Source: an uncultured Collinsella sp. (lineage in GTDB: Bacteria > Actinomycetota > Coriobacteriia > Coriobacteriales > Coriobacteriaceae). From it: a stretch of 13,900 bases of DNA. Shown piece by piece: positions 8,086-13,900 of this stretch (position 1 is its first letter; each line of letters starts with the position of its first letter). A program made the translations under genes and the position numbers. The notes beneath the pieces were generated by a model. It was not told the DNA's origin. It searched no databases and saw only the letters and a list, made by a program, of their open reading frames with translations. The DNA lies in assembly GCA_902494605.1 (NCBI GenBank), contig CABUUG010000038.1, forward strand, positions 1 to 13,900, written 5' to 3'.

Positions 8086-9108
8086 ATGCCTTCAACCCTT
8101 CCCGCCCCCATCGATAAGCTCGCCATCGTCGTCGTTACGTACAAGCGCCAGGAACTCCTGGCAAATTTGTTCGACTCCATGACCGAGCTCACGGCAACGC
8201 CCTGGCGCATCGTGATTGTCGATAACGAGAATTCGCGCGAGACCGAGGCCATGTGCACCGCATTCAACGAGCGCCTGGCCAACCTGTGGGGCATCGACAC
8301 CGAGCAGCCTGACGCGCAGGGCGGCACCGACCGTGTCATCTACGCCCCGCAGCTCAAAAACGGCGGCGGTGCGGGCGGCTTCTCCGCCGGCACTAAATGC
8401 GCCTACGACCTGGGCGCCCAGTGGTTCTGGGTGATGGACGACGACGTGCTCGTCATCCCCGAAGGCATCGAGCGTCTTGCCAAGTGGACCGACCGCTACG
8501 ATGTCATCCAGGGTTCGCGCCTAGACTTTGACGGCGGCGCCTTCTTTTGGCAATACCAACTCATCCTTTCGCTCGGCATTCCCAACCCAGTCGCCAAGTG
8601 GGACTTGGGTCCAGAGGGTTATCGCGCCATGAACCAGCTGTGCTTTGAGGGCGGCATGTTCTCGCGCCGCGTGGTCGACAAGATTGGCCTGCCCGACGCG
8701 CGCTTCTTTATCTACGGCGACGATGCCTGCTACGGCTACGTAGCCAGCCAGCACTTCCCCGCCGCCGTGGTCGCCGACGTGGTGCTCAAGCGCGCCCGCG
8801 CCGTCTCCAACTGGGATATCGCCGGCAAGCGCCAGCTCAACTCCACGAGCGACACCAACCGCTACTACATCATGCGCAACCGCGGTTATCTGGCCCGCTA
8901 CATGCAGATCTATGGCGACTATCACCCCATGCTGTTCCGTCTGGGCAACGCCGCGACCTTCTGCAAGGAGTTCATTCGCCTGGCCGCCGTTGACAAGTGC
9001 TTTAAGACCGGTATTCCGGCGCTGCGCCGTGGCATGAAAGACGCCCGCAAGATCATCAAGGATCCCAACTGGAAGCCCATGCCGCCCATGAAGGACGCGG
9101 AACAGTAA
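8086..9108 (+). CDS. GlfT2-like GT2 glycosyltransferase (340 aa), galactofuranosyltransferase-type
   Basis: KLAIVVVTYKRQELLANL (11-28) and RIVIVDNENS (41-50) open a GT2 fold. KNGGGAGGFSAGTKCAY (91-107) and WVMDDDV (115-121) match the pattern of GlfT2-like enzymes (the GT_2_like_b group), where a Gly-rich acceptor loop is followed by the DDD metal motif. FIYGDDACYGY (208-218) supplies the downstream acidic pair, and NRYYIMRNRGYLARY (258-272) is a conserved basic tail. Family members transfer galactofuranose or rhamnose onto cell-wall or O-antigen glycans; the sugar used here is not determinable. The frame is open upstream to 7951, but the ATG at 8086 is chosen because the GT2 fold begins immediately after it and AAAGGA lies upstream at 8069-8074. 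The spacing to that site is rather long, about 11 bases. It is divergent from the five-gene operon and convergent with the next gene. Confidence 0.9.
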   Translation: MPSTLPAPIDKLAIVVVTYKRQELLANLFDSMTELTATPWRIVIVDNENSRETEAMCTAFNERLANLWGIDTEQPDAQGGTDRVIYAPQLKNGGGAGGFSAGTKCAYDLGAQWFWVMDDDVLVIPEGIERLAKWTDRYDVIQGSRLDFDGGAFFWQYQLILSLGIPNPVAKWDLGPEGYRAMNQLCFEGGMFSRRVVDKIGLPDARFFIYGDDACYGYVASQHFPAAVVADVVLKRARAVSNWDIAGKRQLNSTSDTNRYYIMRNRGYLARYMQIYGDYHPMLFRLGNAATFCKEFIRLAAVDKCFKTGIPALRRGMKDARKIIKDPNWKPMPPMKDAEQ

Positions 9109-9125
9109 AGGGCTTTCGCCCGCCG

Positions 9126-10922
9126 CTACAGACGTTGGCACACCACGGACGCACGCCGCCCATCAAAACCGAACCCCCAGCGCATGCGACCCACGCCGGG
9201 GCGCGGCACACGGATATCGTCGATGCCGTCGCGCTCTATGTCGAGTAGCGACTGCACGGCCAGCAATTCCAACCCCAGCGCATCCACATCGGGGTCATAC
9301 ATCATATTGATCGTTATAAGCGGGCGCTCGTCCAGCATGCCAATCGTGTCTGCTACGTCGAGCACAGTGCCCGTAGGGAAAACCTGGATGTCCCAGCGAC
9401 TCGCGCCACACTTTCGCCTCGAGGCAGGATTGGCATAGCCCGGCAAGCCAAAGCAGAGCCCCTGCAAGAGCAGATGATATGGCAGCGGCGTATCTGGGTC
9501 GGTCTCACCGATTCCCGCATCCCCCAGGATGCGACTTAGCGCCCGCCTCACGGTATCCTCGTTCCCACGGCACAGCCCGTCGCGAAACGCATCGACGTCT
9601 CGAATGTCTTCGGCAGCGCACTCAAACCACTCAACAATCACTAGACGCAAGGCCTGGCGAAGCTCGTTATTGGGCAATCGCAAAGCACGGAGCCGATCGC
9701 CATGCTCTGGCTCCTCAGTCATATCCGTCGTGAGAAAACCGGACAGATACAGCGCTGTCCACATGCCATCGTCAGGCGAGACATCTAGCTCTGCAGTGCC
9801 CAAACAAAGCGGGACCTCAGCACACCCATGGGCCTCGAGCAAATCAAACAAGACCGAAAGGCGGTCGAGATTCCACCCGGCAACTACCCTACTCAGGCAA
9901 TCCGCATACCCATACAGATCGGCGCGCACAGGCGCCGTGCAACCTCGGTCCAGAAAACCGATCACACGCGCTGGACTCGAGCAATAGGCCCTACCAAACC
10001 GATATCCCTCGAGCCATTCACGCGCATCATCAAGGTATTCCTCGCGCCCAGCATGATTCAACAGAGCCTGGACCTCGGCATCAGAAAAGCCGAACCAACG
10101 GTCACACCACGTCGAAAGCGGCGTCGACAGACAATACGAACAACTGCGCGAAGAAAGCGCCGCTTCGGCAGGACCGGGACACTCCCCCATCAGACACGTC
10201 AGCCGCAACGAATCGCGCGCAGTGGCAATGGCGTCGAACAGCACGCGATCGAATAGCCCTGCCGGATCGGCGTCGGAAGCGTCCCTCGCGCTCGCACGGC
10301 GAGACCACGCCGCATCGTACCCATCAACGAGCAATACAACCTGCTCATCGCAGGCCATCTCCAGCAGCTCAATGAGCACACCGAGCACCGAGTCAACCTC
10401 GTCCGCGCTCGCCACGCCACGCGCAACACGTTCGATGTGACGCACCTTATCTCGAGCTAAATCAGGAGCCTCCAAGAGCGCCAACAAGCGAGCGCACTCG
10501 CCCGAAAGGGCATCGCGCACGACGTCGGCAATAGCGGCACCACGCCTCGCAGCGCCAGAAAAGTCCAGCGATATCACCGGATAGCAAGCATATTCATCCC
10601 GATAGCGCCCACCGTCTGCATCCCAAATCTGAGCATTGGCAAACAAACGCTGATCAGCGCGACCAACCGCTGGACGCTCCAGAAAAGCCCTGAGCGTCGA
10701 CAAGTTCATGCTTTTGCCAAAACCCTCGGGTCGACAGCACACCACAACGGACGCGTCGCAGTCCAACACATCGGCAATAAACATGGTCTTGTCGACCAGC
10801 GTGCAGCAACCAAGAGCCTCCGCATAGTCGTGCATGCCAATGGGCAAAGCCGCATCGTCGGCACAGCCGATCAAACGCACGCCAAAGCCAGCAGCACAAT
10901 CAACATTTGCCTGTTCAGACAC
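9126..10922 (-). CDS. AAA-ATPase-like / PD-(D/E)XK family protein (598 aa), both catalytic motifs apparently degenerate
   Basis: LPIGMHDYAEALGCCTLVDKT (26-46) and VVVCCRPEGFGKSMNLSTLR (58-77) match the start of AAA-ATPase_like proteins (PF09820), whose usual P-loop is RPRRFGKS. YPVISLDFSG, FGFSDAEVQALL, EGYRFG (305-310) and ALYLSGFLT (390-398) follow in family order. The usual Walker B LIDEYD reads LLVDGYD (197-203), so the acidic Glu is Gly. The C-terminal region aligns with the PD-(D/E)XK domain (PF08011): YHLLLQGL, then RWDIQVFP with its Asp kept. But ITINMM (536-541) stands where the family has an ExK strand, and the protein ends GFGFDGRRASVV. I infer loss of nuclease and perhaps ATPase activity. 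The family is abundant in gut anaerobes and its role is unknown. GTG 10922 (or TTG 10925) lies 9 (or 6) bases behind AGGGGG. The frame is open to GTG 11054, but those extra 44 residues are not family-like and begin next to a terminator. Confidence 0.85.
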   Translation of the reverse strand: MSEQANVDCAAGFGVRLIGCADDAALPIGMHDYAEALGCCTLVDKTMFIADVLDCDASVVVCCRPEGFGKSMNLSTLRAFLERPAVGRADQRLFANAQIWDADGGRYRDEYACYPVISLDFSGAARRGAAIADVVRDALSGECARLLALLEAPDLARDKVRHIERVARGVASADEVDSVLGVLIELLEMACDEQVVLLVDGYDAAWSRRASARDASDADPAGLFDRVLFDAIATARDSLRLTCLMGECPGPAEAALSSRSCSYCLSTPLSTWCDRWFGFSDAEVQALLNHAGREEYLDDAREWLEGYRFGRAYCSSPARVIGFLDRGCTAPVRADLYGYADCLSRVVAGWNLDRLSVLFDLLEAHGCAEVPLCLGTAELDVSPDDGMWTALYLSGFLTTDMTEEPEHGDRLRALRLPNNELRQALRLVIVEWFECAAEDIRDVDAFRDGLCRGNEDTVRRALSRILGDAGIGETDPDTPLPYHLLLQGLCFGLPGYANPASRRKCGASRWDIQVFPTGTVLDVADTIGMLDERPLITINMMYDPDVDALGLELLAVQSLLDIERDGIDDIRVPRPGVGRMRWGFGFDGRRASVVCQRL

Positions 10923-11057
10923 CAAAACGTTCCCCCTAAATCGCAGCACGATGCCAATTGTAATGACCGCATCGCATGTACCGATGTCGCCGCGCAAACA
11001 TATCGGGCAACGGTAGTAACAAGAGGTGTGAGGGGGCACAATTAATCGTTGCACAAC

Positions 11058-11092
11058 AAAACGGGGCCCGATACATTCGCACCGGACCCCGT
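11058..11092 (-). terminator. intrinsic terminator of the sortase-anchored protein gene
   Basis: Read on the minus strand, ACGGGGTCCG (11092-11083) pairs with CGGGCCCCGT (11070-11061) through a 12-base loop: ten pairs with one G-T wobble. A T-rich tail TTTTGTTGT follows. It lies 33 bases past the stop codon of the gene at 11125-12927. Confidence 0.85.
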
Positions 11093-11124
11093 CCCGACTA
11101 TTTAGTTATCTGGCAACTGAGAGC

Positions 11125-12927
11125 CTACTCCCCCGAGTCGTCCTCCCCAGAAGCCTTCTTCTGCTGATCGAGCTTATGCTTACCACTTACGATAGACGTA
11201 GCGCCCAGCGTGGCCAAGCTCGCGCTGGCAAGGCTCGCCATAACGATAAGGTCGCCCGTCTTGGGCATGTTACCGCCCGAAGTCTTAGTCGTTGTAGTGG
11301 TGGTTGTAGTGGTCACCGTCTTGGAGTCATTTTGCTCTTGGTTCTGGTTGTCGGTGTTGCCCTTACTGCTGTCCTCGCCCTGCTGCTTTCCGTCCTCGGT
11401 CTTGTCCTTGTTCTTGTCCTTCTCCTCAGATTCAGACTTCTTGTCCTCGTCCTTCTTCTGAGCGGACTTGTCGTCCTTCTCATCAGAGCTAGAACCCTTA
11501 TCGGATTCAACCTTCTCGGAAGCCTTATCCTTGGAGTCGCCCTTTGCGGCTTCGGTCTTTTCCGTGGAAGCCTGATCAGAGTTGTCCTTGTTCTGGGCCG
11601 AGCCGTTATTGACGCCAGCCATCAGCGAAGAACCCAGCGTAGAACCAAGCTGCTCGGAGAAAGAAGGCTTCTTGTCCGGCGAAGCAACGGGAGCGTCCGG
11701 CGCCTTATTCGAGTCGTCCTTGGAAGCATCGGAATCAGGGGTTGCGTCAGAGCCAGAGCCGTTGTTAGAGCCGGTGTCAACGGACGAATCGCTCGAGCCG
11801 GTGGATGAGTTAGAGGTGTCAGCGTCGGTCGAACCAGAAGCGTCGCTGTCCGTATTGCCGGCAGAGCTTGAAGACGAATCGCCCGCAGCAGAGCCGTTCG
11901 AGGTAGAGCCGTCGTTGGTAGTGCCACCAGCAGAGCCATTACCGTCAGCATCGGTCGAGGGCGCATCCATCCTGTCATCGTTGGCATCGTCACTCGAGTC
12001 GTCATTCGAATCAGGTGTCGGCGAGGGCGCCGGTGTAGGCTCGGGCTGCACGGGCGTCGCAGCGGCAGCGGCCTCGTCCTCGGCGATATAAGCCAAGCAG
12101 TCCTTCAGCTCATTCTTATAACGGTTCTTCCAGCCCTCATGATACTGGGGCTGGCTCGAATACTTGGTGGCGACATTGTTGACCACGCTATTGGAGAGCG
12201 CCGTCACAAACTCACGGTCAGTCATATCATTAGAAAGATTCGCCCAGCGGAAGAAGTCCCTGCAGCCACCGGTGCCGCACATGTTGGTAATGCTCCACAC
12301 CATGCCCTTGACGCAGTCGGCGCGGCCCGAAATGTCAATACCCAGGCCGCTCTTGAGCCACGCCTCGGTCACCGCATAGTACGAGTTGTACGCATAGGCA
12401 TCTTGAAGTGCTGAGAACTCAACAGGATCGGTGTTGTAAGCACCCTGAAAGGCCTCCTGCGCAATACGGCCCAACTCGGTGAGCTGGCCGTTCTCATACA
12501 TGGCATTGCTCGTGTTGGAAATCTCGCTGCCGCGATCAATCGCATCCTTGAGCATGCTGTACTTGGCAGAATCGTAGTTGTAAACCTGCTTCATAAACGG
12601 AATGAGCGACCAGCGGCGATCAAACTGATAGTAACCCAGTGCGTTATAGCCGTCACCATACGAAAATCCCTGGTTGTAGTTACCATGGCTCTCGTACTTG
12701 GTAAAGTACTTCATCTCGGGAGTCACGTTGACAAACGAAACGCCCTGGACCGACCTCAGCACGCCCGAGAAGGACTGCTGGGTGTAGAGACCCTTATCGA
12801 TATCGGTGGCATCCGAGGCAACGCCCGGCGTGGGCTCCTCGGCAGCGACAGGTGCCGGCGCGGAAACGGCGCCAAACGAAAGCGCCAACGTCAGGCCCGC
12901 GACAATAGCAGAATGCTTGGGCTGCAT
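11125..12927 (-). CDS. secreted, sortase-anchored surface protein with lysozyme-like N-terminal region (600 aa)
   Basis: Residues 1-29 form a signal peptide (basic start, hydrophobic core, likely cut after PVAA). Residues about 70-280 are a folded region: FTKYESHGNY (75-84), with a candidate catalytic Glu79, then YNALGYYQFDRRWSLIPF (94-111), resemble the Glu...G-x-YQ pattern of lysozyme/transglycosylase-like domains. Four cysteines (205, 217, 222, 277) may form disulfides. Residues 285-415 are Ser/Asp/Asn/Thr/Gly-rich, 442-535 are Lys/Asp/Glu-rich, and 539-547 are nine threonines. Between the two low-complexity blocks sits a short ordered-looking segment, FSEQLGSTLGSSLMAGVN (422-440). MPKTG (554-558), a hydrophobic stretch (559-581) and basic GKHK form a sortase signal, although the tail is longer and more acidic than usual. 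The ATG at 12927 has GGGAGG five bases or so upstream. Predicted role: cell-wall-attached peptidoglycan or glycan hydrolase; the enzymatic call is inferred from motif spacing only. Confidence 0.85.
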   Translation of the reverse strand: MQPKHSAIVAGLTLALSFGAVSAPAPVAAEEPTPGVASDATDIDKGLYTQQSFSGVLRSVQGVSFVNVTPEMKYFTKYESHGNYNQGFSYGDGYNALGYYQFDRRWSLIPFMKQVYNYDSAKYSMLKDAIDRGSEISNTSNAMYENGQLTELGRIAQEAFQGAYNTDPVEFSALQDAYAYNSYYAVTEAWLKSGLGIDISGRADCVKGMVWSITNMCGTGGCRDFFRWANLSNDMTDREFVTALSNSVVNNVATKYSSQPQYHEGWKNRYKNELKDCLAYIAEDEAAAAATPVQPEPTPAPSPTPDSNDDSSDDANDDRMDAPSTDADGNGSAGGTTNDGSTSNGSAAGDSSSSSAGNTDSDASGSTDADTSNSSTGSSDSSVDTGSNNGSGSDATPDSDASKDDSNKAPDAPVASPDKKPSFSEQLGSTLGSSLMAGVNNGSAQNKDNSDQASTEKTEAAKGDSKDKASEKVESDKGSSSDEKDDKSAQKKDEDKKSESEEKDKNKDKTEDGKQQGEDSSKGNTDNQNQEQNDSKTVTTTTTTTTTKTSGGNMPKTGDLIVMASLASASLATLGATSIVSGKHKLDQQKKASGEDDSGE

Positions 12928-13066
12928 AAGATCCTCCCTGCATTGGTGTAGTTAAAGTTCAGTTTGCAAAGATAAAAATAAGTATTGCAGCTCGCCCGTT
13001 GTTGCACAACAACCCCTCGGTAAACGGCAACAACCCTCCGCGAAATCTTAAGGAATTGCGCTCAAC
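12928..13066. promoter_or_regulatory. upstream region of the anchored protein gene with GTTGTTG/CAACAAC repeats
   Basis: GTTGTTG-CA-CAACAAC (12998-13013) is a perfect 7-bp inverted repeat. CAACAACCC recurs in direct orientation at 13028, 21 bases after the copy at 13007. An AT-rich stretch (about 12966-12986) lies between this and the gene start and could hold the -10 region, but no promoter is clear. No T-run terminator for the regulator gene was found here. Confidence 0.35.
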
Positions 13067-13498
13067 CTACAGCTTAATGTCAAAGTTGATCTCGGGAACG
13101 GCGGCCAAGTCGGCCAACGTCACGCCGTCGACGTACTTTTCGATCACGTCGTCCAGACCGCGCCAGAACTTGACGGTCGAGCACAGATCGCTGCGGGTGC
13201 AGCTGTTGTCGATACCATCGCACGCCACCGGAGCCGTGCTGCCCTCGACGGCACGCAGGATGTCGCCGGCGCGCACCTCGGCCGGGTCCTTCGCCATCAT
13301 GTAGCCGCCGCCCTTACCGCGCACGCTCCTAAGCAGGCCCGCCTTCATGAGCGGACGAACCAGCTGCTCCAAATACTTTTGTGAAATATGCTCGCGGTCA
13401 GCGACCTCGCGAAGGGCAATCTTGCCCTCGGCGTCACCAAGCGCTGCGATATAGATCATCAGACGGAGGGCATAGCGGCCCTTAGAAGAAATGAGCAT
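13067..13498 (-). CDS. Rrf2-family (IscR-like) transcriptional regulator, probable Fe-S sensor (143 aa)
   Basis: The N-terminus MLISSKGRYALRLMIYIA is the canonical Rrf2 start, followed by a winged helix: LREVADREHISQKYLEQLVR (29-48) is the recognition region and GKGGGYMMAKDP (61-72) the wing. Three cysteines, Cys93-x6-Cys100-x5-Cys106, sit where IscR binds a [2Fe-2S] cluster (usual spacing C-x5-C-x5-C), so cluster sensing is likely. The start is ATG 13498, behind AGAGGG five bases upstream. An upstream TTG at 13549 keeps the frame open but adds 17 residues that are not family-like and cross an inverted repeat. The gene is divergent from sufC, so it most probably controls the suf Fe-S assembly operon and itself. 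Which Fe-S regulator group it belongs to (IscR-like or another Rrf2 branch) cannot be decided by eye. Confidence 0.92.
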   Translation of the reverse strand: MLISSKGRYALRLMIYIAALGDAEGKIALREVADREHISQKYLEQLVRPLMKAGLLRSVRGKGGGYMMAKDPAEVRAGDILRAVEGSTAPVACDGIDNSCTRSDLCSTVKFWRGLDDVIEKYVDGVTLADLAAVPEINFDIKL

Positions 13499-13531
13499 AC
13501 CTACCCTCTCATCGTTGCCGAGACAAAATAC

Positions 13532-13578
13532 CAGGCTTGTTTGTCCCAAATCTTATGCACGCGGGGCAAACAAGCCTG
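13532..13578. repeat. 16-bp inverted repeat in the regulator's leader
   Basis: CAGGCTTGTTTGTCCC (13532-13547) pairs with GGGGCAAACAAGCCTG (13563-13578) with one T-G wobble, around a 15-base loop. On the minus strand it is followed by GTATTTTGTC, so it could act as an attenuator in the leader of the Rrf2 gene. At DNA level it could be a paired operator with arm centres about three helical turns apart. Confidence 0.85.
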
Positions 13579-13579
13579 A

Positions 13580-13607
13580 TTATTATGTCCCACATCTAAA
13601 AAGTCGA
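13580..13607 (-). promoter_or_regulatory. weak candidate promoter of the Rrf2 gene
   Basis: Minus-strand TCGACT (13607-13602) and TAATAA (13585-13580) are 16 bases apart; CATAAT (13587-13582) is an alternative -10. The palindrome ATGTCCCACAT (13585-13595) overlaps this -10 area, which would suit autoregulation. Confidence 0.3.
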
Positions 13608-13612
13608 GTGGA

Positions 13613-13636
13613 TTAGTCGGGTTTTCCCTTGACTAA
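13613..13636. promoter_or_regulatory. candidate operator: TTAGTC-N12-GACTAA inverted repeat at the suf promoter
   Basis: TTAGTC (13613-13618) and GACTAA (13631-13636) form a perfect 6-bp inverted repeat. The right arm overlaps the -35-like TTGACT (13629-13634). AGTCGGGT (13615) repeats in direct orientation as AGTCGAGT (13602). AGTCRRS/SYYGACT half-sites are known from IscR type 1 sites, although there the halves face the opposite way. Confidence 0.45.
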
Positions 13637-13657
13637 CGCCGAACCCATAGTAACTTT
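13629..13657 (+). promoter_or_regulatory. candidate promoter of the suf operon
   Basis: TTGACT (13629-13634) is a good -35. The best -10 candidates are TAACTT (13651, spacer 16) or AACTTT (13652, spacer 17), both weak, as expected of a regulated promoter. A leader of roughly 55-60 bases would precede sufC. Confidence 0.4.
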
Positions 13658-13720
13658 ATTCCGAGAAGATTCCTAGGGTTTAGTACACCTATGAGTACAC
13701 CATATACAGAGAGGGACAGC

Positions 13721-13900
13721 ATGAGCGCAAATCCGCTGCTTTCCATCGAAGGTCTGACCGCCTCCGTGTACGAGAAGACCATCCTCCACAACGTCAACCT
13801 TAACGTCGCCGCCGGCGAGACCCACGTGCTGATGGGACCCAACGGCGCCGGCAAGTCCACCCTCGGCCACCTGGTCATGGGCGACCCCGTCTACACGGTC
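13721..13900 (+). CDS. sufC: SufC, Fe-S cluster assembly ABC-type ATPase (5' part, 60 codons)
   Basis: The first 60 residues are visible. LLSIEGLTASVYEKTILHNV (6-25) is the usual SufC start. ETHVLMGPNGAGKSTLGHLV (33-52) contains the Walker A GPNGAGKST (39-47), and MGDPVYTV (53-60) matches the SufC-specific G-(H/D)-P-x-Y-x-V that follows it. The ATG at 13721 lies five bases after AGAGGG. SufC is the cytoplasmic ATPase that works with SufB and SufD to assemble Fe-S clusters; sufB and others are expected beyond the right edge but are not visible. The divergent Rrf2 regulator with a cysteine triad supports the assignment. ABC signature and Walker B motifs lie outside the window. Confidence 0.92.
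   Translation, partial: MSANPLLSIEGLTASVYEKTILHNVNLNVAAGETHVLMGPNGAGKSTLGHLVMGDPVYTV

Noticed and set aside
9109..9125. Possible bidirectional terminator between the convergent genes (GGGC-TTTC-GCCC at 9110-9121)
   Set aside because: A four-base-pair stem without a T-run on either strand is too weak to call.
10923..11054. N-terminal extension of the PF09820-like protein to the GTG at 11054
   Set aside because: The 44 extra residues are not family-like, start immediately next to the upstream gene's terminator, and a strong AGGGGG site supports the start at 10922 or 10925 instead.
11176..12091. Plus-strand frames opposite the anchored protein, rich in Val/Leu or Glu/Ser
   Set aside because: Low-complexity mirror images of the Ser/Asp and Lys/Glu stalk; the apparent hydrophobic stretches come from repetitive codons, not from a membrane protein.

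Overview
The window looks like chromosomal DNA of a Coriobacteriia member, most probably Collinsella. This is an inference from several things together: GC-rich coding DNA with strong Shine-Dalgarno sites, a sortase-anchored surface protein with an MPKTG signal, many GT2 glycosyltransferases, a PF09820-type ATPase of a kind frequent in gut bacteria, and an Rrf2 regulator divergent from sufC. No rRNA, tRNA, CRISPR array or insertion sequence was seen.

Layout. (1) Positions 1-709, minus strand: the N-terminal 236 residues of an AAA/P-loop ATPase with a GTG start, running off the left edge. Its DNA is visibly AT-richer than its neighbours. An AT-rich leader (710-918) carries phased TATCG boxes. 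(2) Positions 919-7829, minus strand: five tightly spaced GT2 glycosyltransferase genes transcribed from about 7.9 kb towards 0.9 kb. Four have a single catalytic domain. The promoter-distal one is an 828-residue protein with two GT2 domains behind a large uncharacterised N-terminal region. The first and third genes of the operon are close paralogues and both start with TTG. (3) Positions 8086-9108, plus strand: a divergently transcribed GlfT2-like GT2 enzyme. Together the six glycosyltransferases suggest assembly of a cell-surface polysaccharide or wall glycopolymer. No sugar-nucleotide, flippase, polymerase or ligase gene lies in the window, so the product cannot be named. (4) Positions 9126-10922, minus strand: an AAA-ATPase-like/PD-(D/E)XK family protein in which both the Walker B acidic residue and the nuclease ExK motif appear lost. 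(5) Positions 11125-12927, minus strand: a secreted, sortase-anchored protein with a lysozyme-like N-terminal region and a long low-complexity stalk, ending in a clear intrinsic terminator. (6) Positions 13067-13498, minus strand: an Rrf2/IscR-type regulator with three cysteines. It is divergent from sufC (13721 onward, plus strand), the Fe-S assembly ATPase, which runs off the right edge.

The most informative non-coding stretch is the 222-bp rrf2-sufC intergenic region. It holds a 16-bp inverted repeat, two 11-bp palindromes, a TTAGTC-N12-GACTAA inverted repeat over a TTGACT -35 box, and a 12-bp-period direct repeat. This fits a locally acting Fe-S-responsive regulator of the suf operon. All operator and promoter assignments are by eye.
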